From positions 32,058 to 96,057 of the forward strand of contig CAMAUV010000008.1 of assembly GCA_945861415.1 (NCBI GenBank): a DNA stretch of 64,000 nucleotides, written 5' to 3'. The stretch comes from Akkermansia muciniphila. GTDB taxonomy: Bacteria; Verrucomicrobiota; Verrucomicrobiia; Verrucomicrobiales; V1-33. Position numbers and translations under genes: made by a program. The notes under the pieces were generated by a model. It searched no databases and was not told where the DNA came from. It was given only the letters and a program-made list of their open reading frames with translations. Shown here in pieces: positions 16,782 through 25,787 of this stretch. Within the stretch, counting starts at the first letter, position 1; each line of letters opens with the position of its first letter.

Positions 16782-19559
16782 ATGACCCGATCAATCCTCA
16801 TCCTCAGCTTTACTGCGCTAACGGTTTCCGCAGACGACGCTTTTTTCAAAGAAAAGGTCCAGCCTCTCCTTGAACAAAACTGCGTTGGCTGCCACAATCC
16901 GGAAAAAGCTAAGGGCAAGTTGCTAATGCACACTGCCGAGGGCATCGGCAAAGGCGGCGACGGAGGTGCCGCCACCGTCGCCGGCAAACCGGACGAGTCC
17001 TCCATAATTCAGCGCATCAATCTTCCCAAAGACCACGATGACATCATGCCTCCTGAGGGCGAACCGCTCACTACCGGGGATATTGACATTCTCAGGAAAT
17101 GGGTCACCGACGGGGCCAAATGGCCGGAAGGAGTGACCCTGACCGCGGCAAAGAAATCACCCACCGAGGTCAAATCCGCGAAGGAAACCACCACTAAACT
17201 ACGCAGCTTGGCCGCCTACCCGGACACCATAACACTGGAAACGGCTAGGGACTTTCACTCATTTGTGGCCGTGGCCACCTTCGAGGACGACGTCACCCAA
17301 GACGTGACCGCGAAAGCAAAGATATCTCTCGCCGATCCCGCGGTGGCAAAGCTCGACGGGTTCAAACTCCTGCCTCTCAAGGACGGCGTGACCACACTCA
17401 CCGTGGAATGGCTGGACAAAAAAGTCGACATCCCGGTGACCGTCAAGGATGCCGCAAAAGACCGTCCCGTCAGTTACAGCATGGACGTCATGCCGGTTTT
17501 CATGAGGGCCAACTGCAACACCGGCTCCTGCCACGGTTCGGCGCGCGGGCAGGACGGCTTCAATCTCAGTCTCTTCGGCTTTGATCCAGTAGGCGACCAC
17601 TTCCGACTCACCAAAGAAATCGCCGGCCGCCGTCTCAATATGGCGCTGCCTGAAGAAAGTCTGCTGATAACAAAATCTATCAATTCCGTGCCCCACACCG
17701 GAGGCAAGAAAATGGAAAAGGACTCCCCGATGTATAAATCGCTGGTGGAGTGGATTACTAACGGTGCCGCCGAGGACAGTGCCACGGCTTCAAAAGTGGT
17801 CGGTGTGGACATTTTCCCGAAAAGTGCCGTGCTCGAAGGAGCAGACTCAAAACTCCGGTTCACAGTACGCGCCCGTTATGCCGACGGCCATGACCGAGAC
17901 ATCACTCCGCTCGTGGTCTTCTTTTCCAATAACGACCCCACCGCCAAGGCTTCTCCCGACGGCACCGTCACGGCAGCCGCTCGCGGCGAAGCCTTCGTCA
18001 TGGCCCGTTTTGACGTCTTCACCGTTGGCAGCCCCGTGATCGTTATTCCCGATGGATTGAAATACACCAAACCGGAATTCCCGGCGAACAATTACATCGA
18101 CGCCTTTGTAGCGGACAAACTCCACCGCCTGCGCATCCTGCCCAGCGAGCCATGTGATGATGAATCTTTCCTCCGCCGCGTGTCGCTGGACATTATTGGC
18201 ACTCTGCCCACCGAAGAGGAATACACTAACTTCATGGCTGACGCCTCTGCGGACAAGCGCTCCAAACTCGTGGACGAACTGCTGAATCGCAAAGAGTTCA
18301 CCGAAATCTGGGTCATGAAGTGGGCCGAACTGCTTCAAATCAAAACCAACAATACCAATCAGGTTAGCTACAAGGCCACCCTTCTGTATTTCAACTGGCT
18401 CAAGGACCGCATCTCCCAGAATGTTCCGTTCAACAAGATCGTCCAGGAACTCCTCGCGGCTGACGGCGGAACCTTCACTAATCCCGCCACCAATTATTAT
18501 CAGATTGAGCGGGATACCCTCAAGGTTTCGGAAAACGTCGCTCAGGTCTTTATGGGCATGCGCATGCAGTGCGCACAGTGCCACAACCACCCGTTCGACC
18601 GCTGGACCATGAACGATTATTACGGCTTCGCCTCCTTCTTCAGTCAGATCGGGCGCAAACAGGCCGAAGACCCCCGCGAAACCGTCGTCTACAACAGCGG
18701 TGGCGGCGAAGTGAACCACATCGTCACCAAAGCTCCCCAAAAGCCCAAATTCCTTGGAGCCGCAGAGCCGGACACCGCAGGAAAAGATCGACGCAAGATC
18801 CTCGTCGAGTGGCTTGCCAGTCCGCAAAATCCATACTTCGCGACAAATCTCTCCAACATCACATGGCAGCACTTTTTCGGTGTGGGCATCATTGAACCCG
18901 TAGATGACGTCCGCATTTCCAACCCCGCCAGCAACCGCGAGTTGCTCGACGAGTTGGGCAAAAAACTCACGGAATATAACTACGACTTCAAACGCCTCGT
19001 CCGCGACATCTGCACCAGCCGCACCTATCAGCTCAGCAGCCGGGTGAATGAAAGCAACGAAGGCGACAAAAAGAACTTCGCCAAAGCCATCCTTCGCCGC
19101 CAGCGCGCAGAGGTCATGCTCGACAGTATCAGCAGTGTCACGGATACGCGGAACAAATTCCAAGGTCTGCCACTTGGAGCCCGCGCTGTACAGATAGCCG
19201 ATGGCAATGTGAGCACTTACTTCCTGCGCACATTCGGTCGGGCCGAACGGGCCACGGTTTGCTCCTGCGAAGTGAAGATGGACCCAAACCTCGGCCAGGC
19301 GCTTCACCTGCTGAACGGTGATGTCACCCAAAACCGCATCAACGAAGGTCAGGTGATCAAAAAAATGCTCGATGCCAAAAAGACGCAGGAACAAGTCTTG
19401 GAATCCCTCTACATCCGCTGTCTCTCTCGCAAACCCACCCACGGGGAAATCAAAGCGACGCTTGAAGCTATCGCCGTCACTCCGGCGGAGACCCAAGCGA
19501 TTTTTGAAGACACCTTCTGGGCTCTGCTGAACTCCAAGGAGTTCATGTTCAATCACTAG
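16782..19559 (+). CDS. secreted cytochrome-like protein with DUF1549 and DUF1553 domains
   Basis: A 925-residue exported protein. After a signal peptide there is a planctomycete-type cytochrome c module with CVGCH (Cys34-His38) and the conserved MPPEGEPLT segment. A second cysteine site CNTGSCHG lies near residue 245, a bacterial Ig-like (BIG2) domain at about 345-420 (VRARYADGHDRDITPLV), then DUF1549 with CAQCHNHPFDRW near 597 and DUF1553 at the C-terminus. Such proteins are abundant in Planctomycetota and Verrucomicrobiota, usually paired with a DUF1501 gene and tentatively linked to polysaccharide or redox metabolism. Here no DUF1501 gene follows. The function is unproven. Confidence 0.9.
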   Translation: MTRSILILSFTALTVSADDAFFKEKVQPLLEQNCVGCHNPEKAKGKLLMHTAEGIGKGGDGGAATVAGKPDESSIIQRINLPKDHDDIMPPEGEPLTTGDIDILRKWVTDGAKWPEGVTLTAAKKSPTEVKSAKETTTKLRSLAAYPDTITLETARDFHSFVAVATFEDDVTQDVTAKAKISLADPAVAKLDGFKLLPLKDGVTTLTVEWLDKKVDIPVTVKDAAKDRPVSYSMDVMPVFMRANCNTGSCHGSARGQDGFNLSLFGFDPVGDHFRLTKEIAGRRLNMALPEESLLITKSINSVPHTGGKKMEKDSPMYKSLVEWITNGAAEDSATASKVVGVDIFPKSAVLEGADSKLRFTVRARYADGHDRDITPLVVFFSNNDPTAKASPDGTVTAAARGEAFVMARFDVFTVGSPVIVIPDGLKYTKPEFPANNYIDAFVADKLHRLRILPSEPCDDESFLRRVSLDIIGTLPTEEEYTNFMADASADKRSKLVDELLNRKEFTEIWVMKWAELLQIKTNNTNQVSYKATLLYFNWLKDRISQNVPFNKIVQELLAADGGTFTNPATNYYQIERDTLKVSENVAQVFMGMRMQCAQCHNHPFDRWTMNDYYGFASFFSQIGRKQAEDPRETVVYNSGGGEVNHIVTKAPQKPKFLGAAEPDTAGKDRRKILVEWLASPQNPYFATNLSNITWQHFFGVGIIEPVDDVRISNPASNRELLDELGKKLTEYNYDFKRLVRDICTSRTYQLSSRVNESNEGDKKNFAKAILRRQRAEVMLDSISSVTDTRNKFQGLPLGARAVQIADGNVSTYFLRTFGRAERATVCSCEVKMDPNLGQALHLLNGDVTQNRINEGQVIKKMLDAKKTQEQVLESLYIRCLSRKPTHGEIKATLEAIAVTPAETQAIFEDTFWALLNSKEFMFNH

Positions 19560-19641
19560 ACATTGTCTCTACACAAAACCGCTCGGCGGTTCGACAAAGC
19601 AGCACGGCAAAAGAGAGTGTAGATGCGCCACCCCAAACAAA

Positions 19642-20247
19642 CTACGGCGCGTTATCCGGAACCCCGCCGCTATTGTCGGGCTGAGGAACAGGCTGAACAT
19701 CTTCCGGAACGGAATTTTCTTGCGGTAGGGCTACGGGCGGAGGGGCGTCTCCCGCGCCCGGTGCCAGCGGAGGATGGAGAGTGGGCCGAGTGAGCCTGCT
19801 CCTTCTTTTGTTGAGCCCATAAGTCAGAATCCCGCTGCCGACCTTGCTTACGGAGCCGATCAACCTGCGCGTGTGCTCTTTACGCTGCCCAGCGGTGAAT
19901 CCTTTGAGAAATTTTCCCCGCTCGACAACCAGGACTTGATGCTCTGACCTTATGGTATTAAGAGCTTCGTCTGTTTGCTGATCCGCCGGCAACTTGAGGA
20001 ATGCATCCCAGCGCTGCGCCAGTTCGTCCGCCTTTCCTGTAAATGTCTGGATTTCCTCAGATGAAATCATAGCCACCTCTTGGGCGGGCGCCACTGTTCC
20101 CGCAAGAATGGCGGTCCGGCGGCCTGAATCCGGCACCATGCGCTTCGAATCTGGCCCCTGCGGTGTTACCGGCGAAGCGGGCTTCTCTTCCGCTTTATCG
20201 CAGGCAGAGAAAAGGATCACGGGCAGAAGGAGGATGGCGAATTTCAT
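19642..20247 (-). CDS. putative lipoprotein of unknown function
   Basis: A 201-residue protein. The ATG at 20247 gives a lipoprotein signal (MKFAILLLPVILFSAC, lipobox LFSAC). The mature part has a Pro/Lys-rich start, a helical central region (about 60-125) with alternating charged residues, and a Pro/Gly-rich C-terminal tail containing repeated PPP/PVPQP motifs. No domain is recognised. It is divergent from the sensor gene downstream. Confidence 0.7.
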   Translation of the reverse strand: MKFAILLLPVILFSACDKAEEKPASPVTPQGPDSKRMVPDSGRRTAILAGTVAPAQEVAMISSEEIQTFTGKADELAQRWDAFLKLPADQQTDEALNTIRSEHQVLVVERGKFLKGFTAGQRKEHTRRLIGSVSKVGSGILTYGLNKRRSRLTRPTLHPPLAPGAGDAPPPVALPQENSVPEDVQPVPQPDNSGGVPDNAP

Positions 20248-20325
20248 GGAGTTTCTTCTAGCCAGTTTAGCCGTAGGTTCAAGCCAGCCGTTACCCAAAA
20301 TGTTGCCGTTAACGAGGAAAATCCT

Positions 20326-22413
20326 TTGTCGCCCGCCTCCAAGCTGCTATATTACCTGATAGACTCGCCAACTTTCGAAATTCCCGCACCCACCGTGCCC
20401 AGCCAAAACTCCGAGGACACCACTTCCGTGCTGCCAGCCCTTGCTGTCGGCTCCCCCATTCAGCTCCTGCGCACTCTGGTCGTGGACCCCAACCCGGTCT
20501 CGGTTAGCGCCATTCTTTCGCTCCTCGCCGGACGCGGCCATGACTTCGCTCACTGTTCCTCCTTCGCCGCCGCCGCGGAAGTGATCAACACAGCTATGCC
20601 GGATTGTGTCATGGTCCGGCTCAATCACCAGACCGCTCCGGATGCGGCGGAACTTGTGCGCTTCGTCCGTTCCCGCAGCCTGCCGTGCCTTATCACCGCC
20701 GTAACCGATGGCGACGAAAACCCTGCCCGCGTAGAGGCGTGGGTAAAAAGGGGATTTGATGAATTCATGATCGACCCCTCGCGCTCCGGGGAAGATGCCG
20801 CCATGGCCCGCCTAGCCATCGCAGAGCACTCCATCCTGCGTCGGCGGGATCGCGAGCACGTGGACATGGAAGCAGTGCGCCACTCGCGCCGCTACGAAGA
20901 AATCTTCCACCGATCGCCGGAAGGCAATCTTGTCATTTCGGCACGGGACGGCCTGATCCTTGAGGCCAACGTGGCCGCGGAGACAACGCTCGGTTTTACC
21001 CGCGGCGAAATGCTCCAGCGCTATCTCTCGCTGGTGCTGCCGGACCTTTTTGACCGCGACGACTATGATCCCCGGGTGCTCTCGGTGAGCGATACCATGC
21101 ACATCGCCGAGGTGCGCCACCGTCGACCGGACTCCACTTGTGTGTGGATGGATGTGCTGGTCACCCGCATTCCGTGGACCCCCGGGCAAGCGCTCCTACT
21201 AAAATTTCACGACGTCTCCGCCATCAAAGGACGTGAGACCCGTCGGCTACACGAAGCTCGCATGGACACCGCCTCCCGAGTCATGGCCGGAGCGGCGCGG
21301 GAACTGGGCGACTCACTTACCGCCTTGCGCGGCCACCTTGAATTGCTCACTCGCCAACCCGCTCCGCGTCAAGAAACCCGCGATCTTTTGCTCAGCGCGC
21401 AGCAATCCTGCGACGCCGCCGAAGGCCTCGCACGAAAGCTCTCGCGCCTCGCCCGCGCTCCCCACGGCAGCGACCTGCGCAAGCGGCCAATGCATTTGAA
21501 ACAGTCACTTGAAAAGGCCGTTCCTTTTGCCCTGCTTCAGACGCAGAGCCGTCCGGTGATTCACCTTCCGGAAGACCTCTGGGTGGTTGAGGCGGACGAA
21601 GCCGCGATCGAAGATCTCGCTACTCGGATTGCTCAAAACGCCGCGGATGCCATGGCGGCTAATGGCACGCTCTTCGTGGATGCCCAAAATGTGTATGAAC
21701 CCACCGCCGTGGTCGGCGTAGCGTCCAGCGTCCTGCTCCGCTTCCGGGACCAGGGGCACGGCATTCCGGCAGAGCATCTCGGGCGTGTGTTTGATCCGTG
21801 GTTTTCCACCCGTCAGGGTCGTGAAGGCATGGGGTTGACCCTGGCAGCCGCCATCGTGCGCGCCCACGGCGGGCACATTGAAATCGACAGCAACGGCCAG
21901 GGCACCACGGTGAGTATCTGGCTGCCGGTCAACCCCGCGCTTGTCTCTGGCGCGCCCGGCCGGATCGCCGCTCTCCCGGACACTGCAGCTCTGCCCAAAA
22001 TGCCCTCCCGCCAGAAGCAACGCCGACCGCGCGTGCTCTTTATGGACGACGAGGCTCCCATCCGGAATGTGTTGAAGAAAATCCTCACGGCCCACGGATA
22101 CGACGTCCACTGCACTGCGGACGGCTTAGAGGCTATTGATGCGTGGAGGCGCGCCCGGGACTTCGGCTCACCCTTTGATCTTATCCTTGTAGACCTCGAC
22201 GTCCGAGGCGGCATGGGCGGTCAGGAAACCGTGGCCCGGTTGCGCGGGGAATTCCCAGGGCTCAGGGCGCTCCTTACTACCGGCTACATCGACGACCAGC
22301 TCATGGAAACGTATCGCGACCATGGCTTTCTTGGAGTCATACCCAAACCCTTCCATCTGGACAAACTCGTCCAAGCAATCGGCCGGATCGTGGGCATCAA
22401 AGTGGAGGATTGA
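20326..22413 (+). CDS. hybrid sensor protein: pseudo-receiver, PAS, degenerate histidine kinase, receiver
   Basis: About 695 residues from a TTG; a GTG some 22 codons downstream is an alternative. In order: a receiver-like domain (about 47-158) that lacks the acidic pocket and phospho-acceptor aspartate (VVDPN, VMVRLN); a PAS domain (about 190-300); a DHp-like helix pair where the expected AHE(F/L) sequence reads AARELGDSLTAL, so the phospho-accepting His is Arg325; an intact HATPase domain with NAADAM, DQGHGIP and GMGLTLAAAI; and a C-terminal receiver (about 569-690) with MDDE, an acceptor Asp near 623 and KPF lysine. It has no transmembrane segment, so it is probably cytoplasmic. It cannot autophosphorylate in the usual way and may act as a phosphatase, scaffold or ATP-binding switch. 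Confidence 0.85.
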   Translation: MSPASKLLYYLIDSPTFEIPAPTVPSQNSEDTTSVLPALAVGSPIQLLRTLVVDPNPVSVSAILSLLAGRGHDFAHCSSFAAAAEVINTAMPDCVMVRLNHQTAPDAAELVRFVRSRSLPCLITAVTDGDENPARVEAWVKRGFDEFMIDPSRSGEDAAMARLAIAEHSILRRRDREHVDMEAVRHSRRYEEIFHRSPEGNLVISARDGLILEANVAAETTLGFTRGEMLQRYLSLVLPDLFDRDDYDPRVLSVSDTMHIAEVRHRRPDSTCVWMDVLVTRIPWTPGQALLLKFHDVSAIKGRETRRLHEARMDTASRVMAGAARELGDSLTALRGHLELLTRQPAPRQETRDLLLSAQQSCDAAEGLARKLSRLARAPHGSDLRKRPMHLKQSLEKAVPFALLQTQSRPVIHLPEDLWVVEADEAAIEDLATRIAQNAADAMAANGTLFVDAQNVYEPTAVVGVASSVLLRFRDQGHGIPAEHLGRVFDPWFSTRQGREGMGLTLAAAIVRAHGGHIEIDSNGQGTTVSIWLPVNPALVSGAPGRIAALPDTAALPKMPSRQKQRRPRVLFMDDEAPIRNVLKKILTAHGYDVHCTADGLEAIDAWRRARDFGSPFDLILVDLDVRGGMGGQETVARLRGEFPGLRALLTTGYIDDQLMETYRDHGFLGVIPKPFHLDKLVQAIGRIVGIKVED

Positions 22414-22425
22414 TGCCGCAACGCG

Positions 22426-23196
22426 CTACTCGGTGAAGGCGGTATCCGCCTTCTCGAGGTTCATTTTTTTGATCCATATGTTGCGGTATCGCACATCATG
22501 CCCTTCACACTGAAGCTTCAAGCCTCCGGGCGTGTCGGTGATGCCTTTGCCGCCATCGTTGCCGCCATCAATCCCGGAGTTGGCCCCCCCGTGCACCTGA
22601 TTGATGGAGACATTCTCATGAACCTTCTTGCCGTTGAAATACATGCTCACCATCGCTTTCTCCACCAACCTGCCGTCCTTGAAACGCGCCGCCCGGAAGA
22701 GGATGTCGTATGAATTCCACTTCCCGGCCCCGTTGTAGGCCTCGTAAGGAGATTCGGATTCATTGATGACCGCGCCCATTCCGTGATTTGTTTTGTCTCC
22801 GTCGAGGATTTGAATCTCGTAGCGGTTTTGGAGGTAAACGCCGCTGTTGCCGCCGGGCTTGGCAACAAGGAACTCCACATGCAGCCGGAAGTCACGATAC
22901 TCCTCCTTCGTCACGATGTCCGCGGACCCGTACGCGCCACCGGCCGCTGCCGGGTCATCCGATTGGACCGCGGTGCCCTTGTCCACTGTATCTTCAACCA
23001 CCTTCCACTTAATCGGCAGTGAGGAACTGAAGCGCGGCCCCTGCCAATATGTCCATTTTGCGTCCAGCATCTCACGGGTTCCATCAAGAACAACCTCTGC
23101 CCCCTCTATCGGCTTAGCGCCCACACCGACTCCTGCGCGGGTGTTGATTTGGCTGGCTAGAACGAAAAGGGAGAAAATGGTTGCTGACAGTTTCAT
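22426..23196 (-). CDS. secreted DUF1080 (3-keto-disaccharide hydrolase family) protein
   Basis: A 256-residue exported protein with a signal peptide ending near residue 21. The jelly-roll DUF1080 fold is indicated by EEYRDFRLHVEFLVAKPGGNSGVYLQNRYEIQILDG, split by conserved positions: NSGVYLQ, YEIQILD, YNGAGKWNSYDI and the final GGLKLQCEGHDVRYRNIWI. Members of this family (Pfam 3keto-disac_hyd) are common in PVC bacteria and include enzymes that hydrolyse 3-keto-glucosides. The gene converges with the sensor gene, 12 bases apart. Substrate unknown. Confidence 0.88.
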   Translation of the reverse strand: MKLSATIFSLFVLASQINTRAGVGVGAKPIEGAEVVLDGTREMLDAKWTYWQGPRFSSSLPIKWKVVEDTVDKGTAVQSDDPAAAGGAYGSADIVTKEEYRDFRLHVEFLVAKPGGNSGVYLQNRYEIQILDGDKTNHGMGAVINESESPYEAYNGAGKWNSYDILFRAARFKDGRLVEKAMVSMYFNGKKVHENVSINQVHGGANSGIDGGNDGGKGITDTPGGLKLQCEGHDVRYRNIWIKKMNLEKADTAFTE

Positions 23197-23275
23197 GCTG
23201 CGCTCTCTACGGAAACTGTCCGCGCACCTTTCAGCCTGAAGCGGATAACTGGCCTTCCCTAGTCCAAATTTCCAG

Positions 23276-23305
23276 TTGGACGGATTCTTACGGGACCGCT
23301 ACAGT
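23276..23305 (+). promoter_or_regulatory. candidate sigma-70 promoter of the DUF3570-apbE-DUF4266 operon
   Basis: TTGGAC (23276-23281), an 18-base spacer and TACAGT (23300-23305). The first gene starts at 23381, leaving a leader of about 70 bases. Confidence 0.45.
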
Positions 23306-23380
23306 ATTGATGTTCTTCTGTGGGTTAAGTTAATGCAACCCAACACCACACAAGATTATAAACCCGCTAACGACGAGCTC

Positions 23381-24550
23381 ATGACCCTTCCCCGCCCCAT
23401 TTTATTCAGCTCTCTGGCCTGCACGACAGCCCCTGCTCCGGCCTTCACGGCGATACCGCAGCAATACGAATACGCCTTCCAGCTATACGAAGAGGACGGC
23501 GAACGCATCAACATCGAGAGCCATTACTTTCGCGGCTGGCTGAGCCTTGATGACGAGACCCAGTTCCGCTTTCAGTGGCTGAGCGACGCCATCTCCGGCT
23601 CATCCCCTACAGGAGCCCAACCAGGCGGCACCCAACCGTTCTATGCCGAACTGGATGACCTCCGGATCGGGATCATGGGAGCGGTTTCCCGCAAATTCGG
23701 CCGCCATACTGTCGAACTCGAAATCTCCCGCAGCAGCGAGGAGGATTACCTTTCACGGGGCTACGCGCTCAAAGATGTGTGGGAGTTAAACGAACAGAAT
23801 ACGACTCTCACCTTTGGACTGAACTACCTTGATGACACCGTCACGGTGCCGGAGTTGGGCTTCAGGAATAAGAATACCTACGATGTGTTCGCCGGCATCA
23901 GCCAGATCATTGACAAAAACACCTTCGTGACGGCCAACTTCACCCTCGGATATGCGGACGACTATCTCAACGATCCCTACAAAGTGGTGCAGCGATCGGG
24001 TTTCGTGCAGGTGCCGGATGGCGGCGGCGGTTTCATCTCCGTTCCGGTGACGGATATTCACCGCGAAAACCGTCCGGACAGCCGCCTGCGTCAAGTGTTC
24101 CAGCTTGAAGGCCGCCACTATTTCGAGCGCGTCAACGGAGCCCTCGATGCCATCTACCGCTACAGCCACGACGACTTCGGAGTCAACTCACATACTTTCC
24201 AGGTGGAGTGGCGGCAGGCTATTGGAGGGCATCTCTACATCACACCGTTCTTCCGTTATTACCGCCAGAGCGAGGCGGATTTCTTTGTGCAAACTCTGGA
24301 CGACGTGCCCATTGATGAGCCTTACGGAGACCCATCCGGTCAGGGGCCGCACTACTCGGCGGATTACCGGCTCTCGGCCATGGATGCCACCAGCATCGGA
24401 TTGAAACTGCGCTGGCAAATCAACGAGACTTTCTCCCTCAACGCCGCCTACGAGCTCTACGATATGGAAGGCCGCGGATCCGATGCCGCGCCCTCGCAGG
24501 CCTACCCGGACGCCGACATGTGGACTATCATCGTGACAGCCGAATTCTAA
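23381..24550 (+). CDS. DUF3570 protein, predicted outer-membrane beta-barrel
   Basis: A 389-residue protein. The ATG at 23381 gives a signal-like N-terminus (MTLPRPILFSSLACTTAPAPAF). The mature part alternates polar and aromatic residues in beta-strands: NIESHYFRGWL, LDAIYRYSHDDFGVNSHTFQVEWRQ (a hallmark of DUF3570) broken by loops, FFRYYRQSEADFF, and a last strand MWTIIVTAEF ending in Phe, as expected of outer-membrane barrels. It is followed after 7 bases by apbE and then by a DUF4266 lipoprotein gene; these three families are often found together. Function unknown. Confidence 0.85.
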   Translation: MTLPRPILFSSLACTTAPAPAFTAIPQQYEYAFQLYEEDGERINIESHYFRGWLSLDDETQFRFQWLSDAISGSSPTGAQPGGTQPFYAELDDLRIGIMGAVSRKFGRHTVELEISRSSEEDYLSRGYALKDVWELNEQNTTLTFGLNYLDDTVTVPELGFRNKNTYDVFAGISQIIDKNTFVTANFTLGYADDYLNDPYKVVQRSGFVQVPDGGGGFISVPVTDIHRENRPDSRLRQVFQLEGRHYFERVNGALDAIYRYSHDDFGVNSHTFQVEWRQAIGGHLYITPFFRYYRQSEADFFVQTLDDVPIDEPYGDPSGQGPHYSADYRLSAMDATSIGLKLRWQINETFSLNAAYELYDMEGRGSDAAPSQAYPDADMWTIIVTAEF

Positions 24551-24557
24551 CTCCTCC

Positions 24558-25529
24558 ATGCAAGCAGTCCCTCCAGAACCGGATCTCGCTCCCGACCCCA
24601 GAGGCGTGCGCCGGTTGGCCTTTCGCGCCCTAGGCACGCCGTGCAATATTCAGTTCCGGCTGACGGAAGAAAAGGCCGCCCTGCTCTTCGCGGCCGAGGC
24701 CATCAACTGGCTCAGCGACTTCGACGCGAAGTGCTCCCGTTTCCGCCCGAATTCGATGGTCTCGCGAATCAATGAAGCGGCTGGCAGGGAATGGGTGGCG
24801 GTGGATGCGGAAATGGAGCGCCTGCTCGACATAGCGGACGGTCTCTATTTTCTGACCACCGGGCTCATCGATGCGACAATGCTTCCACTGCTCCATGTCT
24901 GGGACTGGAAGAGAGTCCATACCCGTCTCCCCGCCGCGGAGGAGGTCAAAAACGCGCACGCCCTGACCGGCTGGAAAAAGGTGCAGCGCCGCAAAGGCGC
25001 GGTGTTTCTGCCAACCGCCGGCATGGGACTCGACTTCGGCGGATTCGGCAAAGAGTTTGCCGTGGACCAACTGGCGGCGATTGCGAAGCGCTTCGGGATT
25101 CGCGATGCCCTCATTGATCTCGGACGCGACATCATGGCGCTGGGCGGCAATGGCGTGCATCCTTTCTGGCATGTGGGCGTTGAGGACGGGATCCATCCGG
25201 GCCAGTGCCGCGGCGGACTGGGCGTCACCAACCGTGCAGTGGCCTCTTCCGGTGACTACGCCAGACATTTCACTCACAACGGCGTGCGTTACGGGCACAT
25301 CCTCGACCCGCGCACCGGTTGGCCCGTCGGTAATGAAATGCGCGCCGTGACCGTCATCGCGCCGTCCTGCCTTGAGGCTGGCGTTTTGAGCACCTCTATC
25401 TTCATCCTCGGCGGCAAAGAAGGCATGTTACTCGCCGGACGTTCGCCCCACATAGCTGTGAGCGCCCAGACAGATCGCGGCGTTCTTGACACCCGTGAGT
25501 TTGTCCGCTGGCAGGTCCGAGCAGCCTGA
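24558..25529 (+). CDS. apbE: FAD:protein FMN transferase (ApbE family)
   Basis: A 323-residue ApbE-family protein. ApbE enzymes attach FMN covalently to a Thr or Ser of extracytoplasmic flavoproteins, using FAD and Mg2+. Supporting motifs are SDFDAKCSRFRPNSMVSRIN, LDFGGFGKEFAVDQ, DLGRDIMALGG, a GDYARHF segment and HILDPRTGWPV followed by AGVLSTSIFILG. It lacks a clear signal peptide, although most ApbE proteins are exported; either an upstream start is used or it acts in the cytoplasm. It lies between DUF3570 and DUF4266 genes with gaps of 7 and 30 bases, so it probably modifies a partner belonging to this operon. Confidence 0.92.
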   Translation: MQAVPPEPDLAPDPRGVRRLAFRALGTPCNIQFRLTEEKAALLFAAEAINWLSDFDAKCSRFRPNSMVSRINEAAGREWVAVDAEMERLLDIADGLYFLTTGLIDATMLPLLHVWDWKRVHTRLPAAEEVKNAHALTGWKKVQRRKGAVFLPTAGMGLDFGGFGKEFAVDQLAAIAKRFGIRDALIDLGRDIMALGGNGVHPFWHVGVEDGIHPGQCRGGLGVTNRAVASSGDYARHFTHNGVRYGHILDPRTGWPVGNEMRAVTVIAPSCLEAGVLSTSIFILGGKEGMLLAGRSPHIAVSAQTDRGVLDTREFVRWQVRAA

Positions 25530-25559
25530 TTTTCTCAATCTACAATCACCTAACAATTT

Positions 25560-25787
25560 ATGAAAACGATCCTTTCCAGCTCCGCCCTCGTTGCCGCTCT
25601 CGCGCTCTCCAGTTGCTCCCCCACCCTCGTTAGAGTGAAGCAGTTTGAACGCGGGCGCCTCGCCAAACCCGTGATGAGTAGTGAGCACTTTGGCCTTCAT
25701 ATGGCCATGACCGAACACGCCTACTTCTCCCGCGAAGCGAGTTCCGGCGGCGGCGGCGTGGGCGGCGGTGGCTGCGGCTGCAATTAA
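25560..25787 (+). CDS. DUF4266 lipoprotein with Gly-rich GCGCN tail
   Basis: A 75-residue protein. It has a lipoprotein signal (LALSSC, Cys19), a conserved core with VRVKQFERGRLAKPVM and EHAYFSREASSGG, and a glycine-rich tail ending GGGGCGCN. The family is DUF4266, typically encoded with DUF3570 and ApbE. The mature peptide is only about 57 residues; two cysteines at the very C-terminus after a run of glycines suggest metal binding or a modified terminus. This is inference. It is 30 bases behind apbE and ends the operon. Confidence 0.85.
   Translation: MKTILSSSALVAALALSSCSPTLVRVKQFERGRLAKPVMSSEHFGLHMAMTEHAYFSREASSGGGGVGGGGCGCN

Noticed and set aside
17847..19556. A 569-codon open frame on the minus strand opposite the DUF1549/DUF1553 gene
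   Set aside because: It mirrors a strongly supported gene with haem motifs; the translation has no family signature and its length follows from GC-rich codon bias on the other strand.
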